Part shown: positions 22,408 to 31,807 of the stretch, piece by piece | Position numbering within the stretch: position 1 is the first letter of the stretch | Layout: each line of letters begins with the position of its first letter | Assembly: GCF_015477355.1 (NCBI RefSeq) | Contig: NZ_JADLRJ010000004.1 | Location: forward strand, 1 to 64,000 | Direction of reading: 5' to 3' | Length of the DNA: 64,000 nucleotides | DNA from: Nocardia blacklockiae | GTDB lineage: Bacteria > Actinomycetota > Actinomycetes > Mycobacteriales > Mycobacteriaceae | The notes under the pieces: model-generated | Database searches by the model: none | What the model saw: only the letters and a program-made list of their open reading frames with translations | Told to the model about the DNA's origin: nothing | Position numbers and translations under genes: made by a program

Positions 22408-23759
22408 TCCTCGGTGCCTTCCAATCTCAGGACGCTGGTCACGGACGTGACGGACTCCAGTTCGGCGAGCGCTGCCACCGTATCGGCCAGCGCCGACTCC
22501 TGCGCGTGGTGGGTCACCACCACGAGCCGGGCGCCCTCGTCGTGTCCCTCCTGGCGGACCGTCGAGATGCTGACGCCGTGCTGGGCGAATTCGCCGGCCA
22601 CCGCCTGCAGCACCCCGGTGCGATCGGCGACCTTCAGATTCACGTGGTAGCGGGTGGGTGTGTCGCCGATCGGCGCGATCGGCAGCTCAGCATAAACCGA
22701 TTCGCCCGGGCCGCGGCCACCGTAGAACTTGTTGCGCGCGGCCATCACCAGGTCGCCCATCACCGCGGACGCCGTGGGGGCGCCGCCCGCGCCCTGGCCG
22801 TAGAACATCAGTCGGCCCGCGTTCTCGGCCTCCACGACCACGGCGTTGAAGGCGCCGTCGACCGCCGAGAGCGGATGCTTGCGCGGGACCAGCGCCGGGT
22901 ACACCCGCACCGACACCCGCTCCTTGCCGCCCTCGTCGGCGGGCAGCTCGCCCGGCACGCGCTCGCAGATGGCCAGCAGTTTCACGGTGCAGCCCACGGC
23001 GGCGGCCGTCTCCAGGTCCTCGCCGGTGATCTTCGAGATGCCCTCGCGGTAGACGTCGGCGGCGGTGACGCGGGTGTGGAAGGCCAGCGACGCCAGGATG
23101 GCGGCCTTGGCGGCGGCGTCGTAGCCCTCCACGTCGGCGGTCGGGTCGGCCTCGGCGTAGCCCAGGCGGGTGGCCTCGGCCAGTACGTCGGAGTAGTCGG
23201 CGCCGGTCTCGTCCATCGCCGAGAGAATGAAATTCGTTGTGCCGTTGACGATTCCGACCACGCGGTTGACCCGGTCGCCGGACAGCGACTGGATCAGCGG
23301 GCGGACCACCGGGATCGCCCCGGCGACGGCGGCCTCGAAGTACAGGTCGGCGCGGCTGCGCTCGGCGGCCGCGGCCAGCTCCCCGGTGTACTCGGCCAGC
23401 AGCGCCTTGTTCGCGGTGATGACCGACTTGCCGGCGTTGAGCGCGGCCAGGATGTGCGTGCGGGCCGGGTCGATGCCGCCCATCACCTCGACCACGAGAT
23501 CGACGTCGTCGCGGGCCACCAGGGCGCCCGGGTCGGTGGTCAGCAGTTCGTCCGGCAGGCCGCGGTCGACGCCGAGCCGGCGCACCGCCACCCCGCGCAG
23601 CACGACCGGCGCGCCCACCCGCTGCCGCAGGTCGTCGGCGTGGTCGCGCAGGATGCGCACCACCTCGGTGCCGACGTTGCCCATGCCGAGCACGGCGACG
23701 CCGATCGGGTGATCGACGCCGAATCCACCGGCCCGGGTCCGGCTCAGTGCCTCGCTCAC
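22404..23759 (-). CDS. hom: Homoserine dehydrogenase
   Basis: This enzyme reduces aspartate semialdehyde to homoserine, the branch point to threonine and methionine. The 451-residue protein has an N-terminal nucleotide-binding fold ([18 protein letters not shown], about 19-36), the catalytic core ([31 protein letters not shown]) and a C-terminal ACT domain ([21 protein letters not shown]) for threonine feedback. GTG 23759 overlaps the lysA stop (GTGA) and has GGAGGTGGAGG just upstream. Confidence 0.97.
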
Positions 23760-25177
23760 GCCTCCACCTCCAGGCTCAACAGATCGGCCACGGTCTCGCG
23801 GCGCAGGATCAGCCGCGCCTGCCCGTCGCGCACGGCCACCACGGCCGGGCGGGTGAGCAGGTTGTAGCGGCTGGACATCGAATAGCAGTACGCGCCGGTG
23901 CCGGCCACCGCGACCAGGTCGCCCGGACCCACGTCCGCCGGGATCCAGGTGTCGCGGATGACGATATCGCCGCTCTCGCAATGCTTTCCGACCACGCGCG
24001 CGACCACCGGCGGGGCGTCGCTGGCGCGCGAGACGAGCCGGCAGTCGTAGTCGGCCTGGTACAGCGCCGGGCGGATGTTGTCGCTCATGCCGCCGTCGAC
24101 GCTGACGTAGCGGCGGCGCGCACCCGCGTCCAGGGTCACGTCCTTGGTCGTGCCGACCTCGTAGAGCGTCACCGTGCCCGGGCCGGCGATGGCGCGACCG
24201 GGCTCCACCGCGATTTCCGGTGTGGGCAAGCCGATCTGGGCGGCCTCCGCGGACACCAGATCGCGCACCTTGGCCGCGAAGTCGTCCAGCGGCGGCGGAT
24301 CGTCGCTGGGCAGGTACGAGATGCCCAGTCCCCCACCGAGATCCAGCGTGTGGATCTGCTCGGTGCGCTCCACGCCGAACTTGTCGATGGCGTCGCGCAG
24401 CAGCCGCAGCATGCGCCGGGCCGAGATCTCGAAGCCGTCGATCTCGAAGATCTGCGAGCCGATGTGGCTGTGCAGCCCGACCAGGCGCAGATTCTCCGCG
24501 TCGAACACCCGGGTCAGCGCCTCCATGGCGTCGCCGCCGGCGATCGAGAAGCCGAACTTCTGGTCCTCGTGCGCGGTCGAGATGTATTCGTGCGTATGGG
24601 CTTCCACGCCGACGGTGACGCGCACCAGCACGTCCTGCACTACTCCGGCGCGCCCGGCCACCCGCTCCAGTCGTTCGATCTCGATCAGCGAGTCGACGAC
24701 CACGTGACCGACGCCGGCGGTCACCGCCGCCTCCAGCTCACCGACCGATTTGTTGTTGCCGTGCAACGCGATTCGCTGCGCGGGGAAGCCGGCGTGCAGC
24801 GCCACCGCGAGCTCGCCGCCGGAGCAGACGTCGAGGTACAGGCCCTCGTCGCGGACCCAGCGAGCGACCTCGCCGCACAGGAAGGCCTTGGAGGCGTAGT
24901 GGATTCGCGCGTGCTCGCCGAAGGCGCGCAGCATGTCGCGGCAGCGCGAGCGGAAGTCGTCCTCGTCCACCACGAACAGCGGGGTGCCGTACTGCTCGGC
25001 CAGTTCGCTCACCGGCACACCGGCCAGCCGCACCACGCCGTCGGCGTCGCGGGAGGCGTTGCGGGGCCACACGTTCGCGGGCAGGTCGATCAGCTGTGCC
25101 GGAGTCGCGGGACGCTCCGGCAGATTGGGTGCATGCGGGATCTCGGCATGCCGGGGCCCGGCCGGGTGCGCACTCAC
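23756..25177 (-). CDS. lysA: Diaminopimelate decarboxylase
   Basis: LysA decarboxylates meso-diaminopimelate to lysine with pyridoxal phosphate. The 473-residue protein is an alanine-racemase-fold decarboxylase with the cofactor Lys in [18 protein letters not shown], the [12 protein letters not shown] loop, and [15 protein letters not shown] near the dimer active site. GTG 25177 follows GGAAAGGAACC. It lies 52 bases downstream of argS, an arrangement known from corynebacteria and mycobacteria. Confidence 0.97.
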   Translation of the reverse strand: MSAHPAGPRHAEIPHAPNLPERPATPAQLIDLPANVWPRNASRDADGVVRLAGVPVSELAEQYGTPLFVVDEDDFRSRCRDMLRAFGEHARIHYASKAFLCGEVARWVRDEGLYLDVCSGGELAVALHAGFPAQRIALHGNNKSVGELEAAVTAGVGHVVVDSLIEIERLERVAGRAGVVQDVLVRVTVGVEAHTHEYISTAHEDQKFGFSIAGGDAMEALTRVFDAENLRLVGLHSHIGSQIFEIDGFEISARRMLRLLRDAIDKFGVERTEQIHTLDLGGGLGISYLPSDDPPPLDDFAAKVRDLVSAEAAQIGLPTPEIAVEPGRAIAGPGTVTLYEVGTTKDVTLDAGARRRYVSVDGGMSDNIRPALYQADYDCRLVSRASDAPPVVARVVGKHCESGDIVIRDTWIPADVGPGDLVAVAGTGAYCYSMSSRYNLLTRPAVVAVRDGQARLILRRETVADLLSLEVEA

Positions 25178-25229
25178 GATGGTTCCTTTCCTGCGGCGCG
25201 GGTGGGATCGCTGGGGCGTGCCGGGGCGT

Positions 25230-26888
25230 TCACATGCGCTCCGGCGCCGAGACGCCCAGCAGGGCCAGGCCGTTGGCGAGGACCTGCCGGGTGGCCTTCA
25301 CCAGTTCCAGGCGGGCCGCGTGCAGCGGGGTCACGGGCTCGTCGCCCTTGGGCAGCACGCGCATGTCGTCGTCGGACTGGAACGGGTGGTACACCCCGGC
25401 CAGTTCGTCGAGGTAGCGCACGACGCGGTGCGGTTCGCGCATCTCCGCCGCCGTCGCCACCACCCGCGGGTACTCGCCGAGGGTGCGGATGAGCTCGCCC
25501 TCTCGGTCGGAGGTCATCAGCGCGAGATCCGGTGTGACCGAATCGAATCCGAAGGCCGCCGAGTTCTCGATGATGCGGCAGGTGCGGGCGTGCGCGTATT
25601 GCACGTAGTAGACCGGGTTCTCGCTGCCCTGGGTGGTCCACAGGCTCAGGTCGATGTCGATGCTCGAGTTCACCGACGAGCGCACCAGCGAGTACCGGGC
25701 GGCGTCCACGCCGATCGCCTCGACCAGGTCGTCGAGCGTGATCACGGTCCCCGCCCGCTTCGACATACGCACGGCCACACCGTCTTTCACCAGATTCACC
25801 ATCTGGCCGATGAGCACCTCGACGGTATCGGGGTCGTCGCCGAAGGCCGCCGCCGCGGCCTTGAGCCGGCCGATGTACCCGTGGTGGTCGGCGCCGAGCA
25901 TGTAGATGCACAGGTCGAAACCGCGTGCCCGCTTGTCGTGGAAGTAGGCGATGTCGCCGGCGATGTAGGCGGCGTTGCCGTCGCTCTTGAGGACCACGCG
26001 GTCCTTGTCGTCGCCGTACTCGGTGGAGGCGATCCACCAGGCGCCGTCCTTCTCGTACAGCTTCCCGGACGCCTTCAGCTCCGCCACGGCCTTGTCGACC
26101 GCGCCGGAGGCGAACAGCGAACTCTCGTTGAAGTAGACGTCGAAGTCGGTGCCGAAGTCGTGCAGGGTCTGCTTGATGTGCGCGAACATCAGCTCGACGC
26201 CCTCGCGGCGGAACAGCTCGTGCCGCTCGTTTTCCGGCAGCCCGGCGGCGTCGGGGTGGTCGGCGAGGATCCGCTGGGCGATCTCACCGATGTAGGCGCC
26301 CGCGTAGCCGTCCTCGGGAGTGGGCGCGCCGGTGGCGGCGGCGACCAGGGAGTTGGCGAACCGGTCGATCTGCGCGCCGTGGTCGTTGAAGTAGTACTCG
26401 CGGGTGACGTCGCCGCCCTGCGCGGCCAGGATCCGGCCCAGCGCGTCGCCGACCGCGGCCCAGCGGGTGCCGCCCAGGTGCACCGGGCCGGTCGGGTTGG
26501 CGGAGACGAACTCCAGGTTGATCTTCCGTCCGGCCAGCGCCGCCGACGTGCCGTAGCGCGGGCCCGCGGCCAGCACCTGCTCGACGATCGCGCCCTGCGC
26601 GGCCGCCGCCAGCCGGATGTTCAGGAAGCCTGGGCCGGCGACCTCGGCCGACTCCACGGCGTCGGTGGCGGCCAGCGCCTCGGCCAGCAACCCGGCCATC
26701 TCGCGGGCAATCATCCCGGCTTTCTTCGCCACCTGCATCGCCACATTCGTGGCATAGTCACCGTGCTCCGGATTGCGCGGACGCTCCACCTTGACCTCGT
26801 CGGGCAGCACCGAAGGGTCGGCGCCGCGTTCGACAAGCACCTTCGCCGCGGTGGCGCGAAGGAGATCTGCAAGGTCAGCTGGAGTCAC
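25230..26888 (-). CDS. argS: Arginyl-tRNA synthetase
   Basis: ArgRS charges tRNA-Arg. The 552-residue class I synthetase has the HIGH-type motif in [20 protein letters not shown], the KMSKS-type motif in [15 protein letters not shown], and the all-helical C-terminal anticodon-binding domain ending [13 protein letters not shown]. The start is GTG. A TAGGAT hexamer ends 8 bases upstream, so a leaderless mRNA is likely. It heads the argS-lysA-hom-thrC-thrB operon and is divergent from the DUF3105 gene. Confidence 0.97.
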   Translation of the reverse strand: MTPADLADLLRATAAKVLVERGADPSVLPDEVKVERPRNPEHGDYATNVAMQVAKKAGMIAREMAGLLAEALAATDAVESAEVAGPGFLNIRLAAAAQGAIVEQVLAAGPRYGTSAALAGRKINLEFVSANPTGPVHLGGTRWAAVGDALGRILAAQGGDVTREYYFNDHGAQIDRFANSLVAAATGAPTPEDGYAGAYIGEIAQRILADHPDAAGLPENERHELFRREGVELMFAHIKQTLHDFGTDFDVYFNESSLFASGAVDKAVAELKASGKLYEKDGAWWIASTEYGDDKDRVVLKSDGNAAYIAGDIAYFHDKRARGFDLCIYMLGADHHGYIGRLKAAAAAFGDDPDTVEVLIGQMVNLVKDGVAVRMSKRAGTVITLDDLVEAIGVDAARYSLVRSSVNSSIDIDLSLWTTQGSENPVYYVQYAHARTCRIIENSAAFGFDSVTPDLALMTSDREGELIRTLGEYPRVVATAAEMREPHRVVRYLDELAGVYHPFQSDDDMRVLPKGDEPVTPLHAARLELVKATRQVLANGLALLGVSAPERM

Positions 26889-26896
26889 GAGTCTCT

Positions 26897-26902
26897 ATCC
26901 TA
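26897..26902 (-). promoter_or_regulatory. argS -10 element (leaderless start)
   Basis: TAGGAT is followed by eight bases and the argS GTG. No Shine-Dalgarno sequence fits in between. Translation of the whole lysine/threonine operon would start from this promoter. Confidence 0.55.
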
Positions 26903-27022
26903 TGGTCTGAACAGGCGTGCGCCACCAGCGGGGACCTGCTCGGGCAGTGCCGGTGACAGGACCGGCAACACCAGCGTGCCGCACCGCAGATCGTCGAACA
27001 TATCGAAGAGGGCACAACACCG

Positions 27023-27940
27023 ATGCCGAACACCAGCGCGAAATCGGCCGAGGCGATTCGGGCCGCCGCGAAGACCTCGTCCGACCGCAAGGGCCCCGGG
27101 CGTGGCAAACTTCCCGCCACGCGGCGGATTCCGTGGCTCACGGTCGCCGCCGTCGCGGTCATCGTGGCGCTGATCGGCGCGCTCGCGGTGTACCTGGTCC
27201 CGAAGTACCAGGCCAAGGCCGACGCGGAGAAATTCACCCCGACCGCCGAGAACAAGGACCCGTCCGCGCAGATCTCGGGCGTGGTCACCAAGGACTACCC
27301 TGCCGGGCTGCACGTGGGGCCGACCCAGCGGGTGGCCTACGAACAGAGCCCGCCGATGGGCGGTCCGCACGACGCGTCCTGGGCGAACTGCACCGGCGTG
27401 GTGTATTCGAAGCCGATCCGGACCGAGAACGCCGTGCACTCGCTCGAGCACGGCGCGATCTGGATCGCCTACAACCCGGACAAACTCGACGGTTCGGCGG
27501 TCGACACGCTGAAGGAGAAGGTGCAGGGCAAACCGGCCATGCTGATGTCGCCGTATCCGGGCATCGACCCGCCGATCGCGCTGCAGGCCTGGGGCCACCA
27601 GCTGCGGCTCGACAGCGCCGACGACAAGCGCGTCGGCGAGTTCGTCACCGCGCTGCGGCTCAACCAGTACACCTATCCCGAGGTCGGCGCGGACTGCGCC
27701 AACCCGACCTTCGACACCGAGAACCCGCCGCCGTTCGACCCCGCTCCCCCGGGCCCGGACGCCGTGCCGATCGACGGCAAGGGCCTCAGCCCCGACGTGA
27801 GCGAGCTGGGCGGCGGGATGTCCGGCGGCATCCCGGGCATCCCCGGACTGCCGGGTATGCCGGGCGTTCCCGGCGGACTGCCGGGCCAGGCGGTCCCGGG
27901 CGGGTCGACACCCGGCCTGCCCCAGGGACAGGGCCGGTGA
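27023..27940 (+). CDS. DUF3105 membrane-anchored protein with collagen-like tail
   Basis: This 305-residue protein has a basic N-terminus, one transmembrane helix (about 37-56, WLTVAAVAVIVALIGALAVYL) and an exported DUF3105 domain (about 85-235) with YEQSPPMGGPHDASWANCTG and AVHSLEHGAIWIAYNP, whose conserved His, Glu and Cys suggest metal binding. The last 40 residues are a short Gly-X-Y run (GIPGIPGLPGMPGVPGGLPG). Its function is not established. The next gene, a DUF305 protein, overlaps by 4 bases (GTGA), so the two are coupled. The upstream gap to argS is 134 bases. Confidence 0.85.
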   Translation: MPNTSAKSAEAIRAAAKTSSDRKGPGRGKLPATRRIPWLTVAAVAVIVALIGALAVYLVPKYQAKADAEKFTPTAENKDPSAQISGVVTKDYPAGLHVGPTQRVAYEQSPPMGGPHDASWANCTGVVYSKPIRTENAVHSLEHGAIWIAYNPDKLDGSAVDTLKEKVQGKPAMLMSPYPGIDPPIALQAWGHQLRLDSADDKRVGEFVTALRLNQYTYPEVGADCANPTFDTENPPPFDPAPPGPDAVPIDGKGLSPDVSELGGGMSGGIPGIPGLPGMPGVPGGLPGQAVPGGSTPGLPQGQGR

Positions 27941-28713
27941 CGGACGAGGACTCGGCGGGCGAGCCTGCCGATGGTCCCGCGACCGGCGGATCGGCCGACC
28001 GGCCCGCCGCGGGGCCGGCCCGCGCGGCCGACAGTCCGGTAGGCGAATCGGGTGACCGTTCGTGGCGGTGGAGCCCGGCGCTGGTCACGCTGGTCGCGAT
28101 CGGGCTGCTGCTGATCGGCTTCGCGGTCGGCGTGGTTGCCGGTAATCCGTTGCGGGACAAGGCGGATGCGGCCGCCGGCGCGGTCGACGTCGGCTTCTGC
28201 CAGGACATGTCGGTGCACCACACCCAGGCGGTGCAGATGGCGGGGCTGGAGCTGTCCGGCGGCGCCGACCCCGATATCCGGCGGCTGGCCTACGACATCC
28301 TCACCACGCAGCAGAACCAGGCCGGGCGCATGCAGGGCTGGCTGCAACTGTGGGGTAGGCCGACCGTGGCCGCGGACGGCTACATGAGCTGGATGACCGA
28401 ACCGTCCGCCCACGAGCACGGCATGCCGCACGCGACGCCGGGGCCCGTGGCGTCCATGCCCGGCATGGCCACCCAGCAGGAGATGGAACAGTTGCGCCGC
28501 GCCACCGGCCCCGCCCTGGACACCCTCTTCCTGCAACTGATGCTGCGCCACCATCAGGGCGGCGGCCCGATGATCGACTACGCCCGCGCACACGCCGACA
28601 CCGACGCGGTCCGCTCGCTGGCCGACAGCATGAACGCCACCCAGCAGAGCGAGATCCGGCTCATGACGTCCCTGCTAACCGCCCGCGGCGCCCCAACCCT
28701 CCCGCTGGGCTGA
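27937..28713 (+). CDS. DUF305 membrane-anchored protein
   Basis: This 258-residue protein has an acidic Ala-rich N-terminus, one transmembrane helix (about 50-68, LVTLVAIGLLLIGFAVGVVAG) and an exported DUF305 domain with two His motifs, MSVHHTQAVQMAG and LMLRHHQGGGPMIDYA. This four-helix ferritin-like family includes copper-binding CopM, and the His pairs and many Met residues suggest metal binding. GTG 27937 overlaps the end of the DUF3105 gene. Together they look like a periplasmic metal-handling pair; that is inference. Confidence 0.87.
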   Translation: MTDEDSAGEPADGPATGGSADRPAAGPARAADSPVGESGDRSWRWSPALVTLVAIGLLLIGFAVGVVAGNPLRDKADAAAGAVDVGFCQDMSVHHTQAVQMAGLELSGGADPDIRRLAYDILTTQQNQAGRMQGWLQLWGRPTVAADGYMSWMTEPSAHEHGMPHATPGPVASMPGMATQQEMEQLRRATGPALDTLFLQLMLRHHQGGGPMIDYARAHADTDAVRSLADSMNATQQSEIRLMTSLLTARGAPTLPLG

Positions 28714-28815
28714 CACCCCGGTCGTCCCCGCTTTTTGGCGCCTGCCGCCGGATGCGATACGCTTTCCCAGCCCGATCGGACGACGTGCAAACCGGTGACG
28801 AGCGGGTCCAACCCC

Positions 28816-28888
28816 GCCCTCGTAGCTCAGGGGATAGAGCGTCTGCCTCCGGAGCAGAAGGCCGCAGGTTCGAATCCTGCCGAGGGCA
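28816..28888 (+). tRNA. tRNA-Arg (anticodon CCG)
   Basis: A complete 73-base cloverleaf: acceptor GCCCTCG/CGAGGGC, D arm GCTC/GAGC, anticodon stem TCTGC/GCAGA around CTCCGGA, T arm GCAGG-TTCGAAT-CCTGC, discriminator A. The 3' CCA is not encoded. A hairpin terminator follows seven bases downstream. Confidence 0.97.
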
Positions 28889-28894
28889 CCGCAC

Positions 28895-28928
28895 GCAGGC
28901 CCTGATCGCTCAGCCGATCAGGGCCTGC
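28895..28928 (+). terminator. Hairpin terminator after tRNA-Arg
   Basis: A perfect 14-bp stem (GCAGGCCCTGATCG with CGATCAGGGCCTGC) around the loop CTCAGC, followed by GCTATTTCC. Its right arm is the first copy of a 28-bp tandem repeat. Confidence 0.75.
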
Positions 28929-28994
28929 GCTATTTCCTCAGCCGATCACAGCCTGCGCTGCCTCCTCAGCCGATCACTGCCTGCGCTGTTCTTG
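28911..28994. repeat. Three tandem 28-bp repeats
   Basis: Three units start at 28911, 28939 and 28967. Each begins CAGCCGATCA, followed by two variable bases, GCCTGCGCT and a variable tail. The first unit overlaps the tRNA terminator and the third contains the stop codon of the lysin-like gene on the other strand. It looks like duplication of the terminator arm. Confidence 0.8.
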
Positions 28995-29615
28995 CGTCAG
29001 GCCGCAGGCTTCCGCGAAATCCTCCGGGGACAGGCCGTTGGCGGCATTCATGTCACAGTTGCCGAACGGTGGGCAGCCCTCGGGCAGGCCGCCGCCGAAG
29101 CCTTGGCCGTCGGTGTATTGATGGGCTATCTGCCCGGGCAATTGCGGATCCGCGCCGTAGCCGGCGCCGATTACCCGCAAACCTTCTGGGCGGTCGTTCC
29201 ACAATGCGAAGAAATCCGCGCGGTTCGCGTAGGCGATCACCCGCCGGGGATTGCCCAGCCACTCGGCGAGATCCCGGTAGGCCGCGTTGATTCCGTCGGA
29301 TTGGTCGCCCTCCGGATTGCCGCCCGACTCGATGTCGAGCATCACGATCATCCGCGGGTGCGGGCCGTTCGCCCGGCCGACCATGTCGCGCATCGTCTTT
29401 GCCGTATCCGCCCAGTTCTCCCGCCAGTAGCAGTACACTATGAAGCACGACAGCCGGCCGGAATCCGCCGCGTGGCAAGACCATTCGTAGTTCAGAGCGA
29501 AGTTGGGGTCACGGATGGTGCCGTCGTTCGATCGGAAACTGAAAATGTGGTGCGGGTAGGAATCGTCGACCGGTGCCTGAAAATAGGACACATCCGCGAA
29601 AAGGCTGTCAACCAT
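28974..29615 (-). CDS. GH25-like muramidase (phage-lysin type), orphan
   Basis: This 213-residue protein resembles the glycoside hydrolase 25 fold found in lysins of actinobacterial phages. The N-terminal ADVSYFQAPVDDSYPH carries the first-strand Asp, MIVMLDIESGG the catalytic-region Asp and Glu, and the end has IAHQYTDGQ followed by CDMNAANG. There is no signal peptide, which fits a lysin released by a holin rather than an exported enzyme. No other phage gene lies nearby. ATG 29615 has GGAG six bases upstream. It sits 85 bases from tRNA-Arg on the opposite strand. It may be a prophage remnant or a recruited enzyme. Confidence 0.72.
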   Translation of the reverse strand: MVDSLFADVSYFQAPVDDSYPHHIFSFRSNDGTIRDPNFALNYEWSCHAADSGRLSCFIVYCYWRENWADTAKTMRDMVGRANGPHPRMIVMLDIESGGNPEGDQSDGINAAYRDLAEWLGNPRRVIAYANRADFFALWNDRPEGLRVIGAGYGADPQLPGQIAHQYTDGQGFGGGLPEGCPPFGNCDMNAANGLSPEDFAEACGLTQEQRRQ

Positions 29616-29909
29616 ATGCTTCTCCAATCAATGATTTCGTTCGTTCACCCCCTGCGGGCCCGGGGCCCACACCGTCGCTCGGCGACATCGGTGGAAACGC
29701 GAAGGAAAGCGCGCGGAGTCGAACTGCTGTTCTGAATTCGACTCGCCCCGTGGCCCTTTCGGCGCGATGAACCCATGGTCGCGCAGGATTAGCCACGGAC
29801 GTAAGCCGTCGGTCGAGTCACCGAACCGACTGTTCTATTTATCGGACCGTGCAGGAGGGACGGTGCGTCCTCGGCCGTCGTGACAGCCGCATCGGCGGGG
29901 GAGGACCGA

Positions 29910-30674
29910 GTGAACGAAGCGACAGCGTCCGGCGTGCCGGACGCCGGGGGCCGGGGTGTTCTGGAGGGCGCGTTCGCCCTGCTGGAAGCGCTGGCCCACG
30001 GCGGTGACCTGGGGTTGACCCAGTTGTCCGCAGCGACCGGACTGCCCAAGGCCACGGCCCACCGGCTGCTCGACCAACTGGTGCGCGAAGGCGCGGTGCA
30101 ACGCCGCGCCGGGCGCTATCAGCTCGGCCCGCGGCTGTTCCGGCTCGGGCAGACCTGGCAACCGGCCCATCTCCTGCGGGCCGCCGTGGCGCAGCCGGTG
30201 CGGCAGCTCGCGGCGCGGTCGCCGCGCGGCGGCTTCAGTCTCTCGGTCGCCGATCGCGGGAATCACGTCCTCATCGGCGGGGTCGGTCGCGAGATCGACG
30301 AGGTGTTCCCGCTGCGGGCGGGCGTGCTGCTGCCGCCGTCGACCGCCGCGGGAAAGGTGCTGTCCGCCGCCACGAGTGAGGTGGCCGCCCTGCGCAATTC
30401 GGTGCCGGAGGGCTTCTCCTTGCGCGAATGGCAGCGCGCCACCGCTGCTGCCCGCGACCGCGGCCTGGCGTACGACACCGACATGCACTACTACGAACTC
30501 GCCTGCGTCGCCGCGCCCATCCGCGCGCCCTCCGGCGCGATCGTCGCCGCCCTGGCCGGCGTGGTGCTGGAGACGCGGCAACTCGCGGAGATCGCCGAAC
30601 CCATCCGGCGCGCGGCCGAACGGGCCACCGTCAACCTCGCCCGGCTCGCCCGGTTCCATCGCGTGCCGCTGTGA
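29910..30674 (+). CDS. IclR-family transcriptional regulator
   Basis: This 254-residue regulator has an N-terminal winged helix (LEGAFALLEALAHGGDLGLTQLSAATGLPK, about residues 17-46; then KATAHRLLDQLVREGAV) and a C-terminal IclR ligand-binding domain (PSTAAGKVL; YDTDMHYYELACVAAPIRAPSGAIVAAL). GTG 29910 was chosen because GGGGGAGG lies upstream. The thioesterase gene follows after 52 bases on the same strand and is a possible target; no operator is obvious. The 294 bases upstream hold no gene I can support. Confidence 0.9.
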   Translation: MNEATASGVPDAGGRGVLEGAFALLEALAHGGDLGLTQLSAATGLPKATAHRLLDQLVREGAVQRRAGRYQLGPRLFRLGQTWQPAHLLRAAVAQPVRQLAARSPRGGFSLSVADRGNHVLIGGVGREIDEVFPLRAGVLLPPSTAAGKVLSAATSEVAALRNSVPEGFSLREWQRATAAARDRGLAYDTDMHYYELACVAAPIRAPSGAIVAALAGVVLETRQLAEIAEPIRRAAERATVNLARLARFHRVPL

Positions 30675-30726
30675 CGCGGCGGGGTCACCGCGCCGTCCGG
30701 CCGCCGGTCGTGAGATCGTGCCTTGC

Positions 30727-31524
30727 ATGGAGGCCTTCTATCTGCCCGATCCCGCGGATCCGCATCGGTTCGAGTCGACCGAGCTGACGCGCGGGCCGTG
30801 GTCGCCGGACGCGCAGCACGCGGGGCCGCCGTCGGCGTTGCTGGGGCATGTGATCGAGCGCTGTTCGCCGCGGGCGGAGTTCCGGGTCGGGCGGGTGGCG
30901 GTGGAGATCCTCGGGCCGGTGCCGATCGCGCCGCTGACCGTCGAGGCGCGGGTGTCCCGGCCGGGACGCAGCGTCGAATTGATCGAGGCCACACTGAGTT
31001 CGGCGCAGGGACCGGTGATGAAGGCCAACGCGTGGCGGCTGCGGCGGGCCGAACCCGAGCTGGATTTGCCGGGCGAGTTCCTGGCGACCGGCACCTACCC
31101 CGGCCCCGAAAGCGCGTCGACGGGAGCCGAATTCCCGTCCACACAGCAGGTCGGATTCCACACCGGCATCGAATACCGTTTCATCGCAGGTGGATTCGAC
31201 CAGCCCGGACCGGCCGTGTGCTGGATCCGGTTGCGCTACCCCATCGTCGCCGGCAGCACGCCCAGCCCGCTGGAGCGGACCCTGGCCGCGGCCGACTCCG
31301 GCAACGGCATCAGCGCCGTCCTGGATTGGGACCGTTACCTTTTCATCAACACCGATCTCACCGTCACGCTGCATCGCGAGCCGGTCGGCGACTGGGTCTG
31401 CCTGGACGCGGTGACCTACCCGGAGCGCTCCGGCCTCGGCCTGGCCGAGTCCCGGCTGTTCGACGAGAAGGGCCCCGTCGGCCGCGGCACGCAGACGCTG
31501 TTCCTCGGCCCCCGCAAGAGCTGA
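30727..31524 (+). CDS. Acyl-CoA thioesterase-like (double hot-dog) protein
   Basis: This 265-residue protein matches the TesB-like/4HBT_3 thioesterase superfamily. The N-terminal hot dog holds GPWSPDAQHAGPPSALLGHVIE and the C-terminal one LFINTDLTVTLHREPVGDWVCLDA with GLGLAESRLFDEKGPVGRGTQ. Such proteins hydrolyse acyl-CoA esters or act as non-catalytic relatives; the substrate cannot be told. ATG 30727 starts at the conserved MEAFYLPD. It follows the IclR gene closely. Confidence 0.85.
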   Translation: MEAFYLPDPADPHRFESTELTRGPWSPDAQHAGPPSALLGHVIERCSPRAEFRVGRVAVEILGPVPIAPLTVEARVSRPGRSVELIEATLSSAQGPVMKANAWRLRRAEPELDLPGEFLATGTYPGPESASTGAEFPSTQQVGFHTGIEYRFIAGGFDQPGPAVCWIRLRYPIVAGSTPSPLERTLAAADSGNGISAVLDWDRYLFINTDLTVTLHREPVGDWVCLDAVTYPERSGLGLAESRLFDEKGPVGRGTQTLFLGPRKS

Positions 31525-31807
31525 GTCACCCGCGACTGTCGACCGCACGCTCGCCGCATTCCGGCACCGCGGCGCGGCGACCGCGATGTGATATCGGTCG
31601 AGAAGCCTGCTCCGCCCGGTCCCGCGCTGCTAGATTCGCGTCGCGGACCACCGGCCCGGACCGGCGGGACCACGCGACGCCCCGACCGGCGACGAGGCCG
31701 GCGGGCGAGCCCGGAATGCGGCGACTCCGCCGCCTGTTCCGATGAGGGCGACGGCGTCGCCACCCGGTGTCCGTCCGCACCGAATACGACCGACTGAAAC
31801 GGCGGAC

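Noticed and set aside
28911-28994. CRISPR-like or attachment-site repeat
   Set aside because: Three abutted 28-bp units without spacers; the tRNA 3' end itself is not duplicated, so no attL/attR pair can be shown.
29616-29909. Promoter for the IclR gene
   Set aside because: TATTTA near 29835 is a possible -10, but no -35 or operator could be matched with confidence.
31588-31797. Small gene before the asparagine-synthetase-like ligase (possible RiPP precursor)
   Set aside because: The 69-residue frame is Arg/Pro-rich with no leader or core motif, and no ribosome site stands out.
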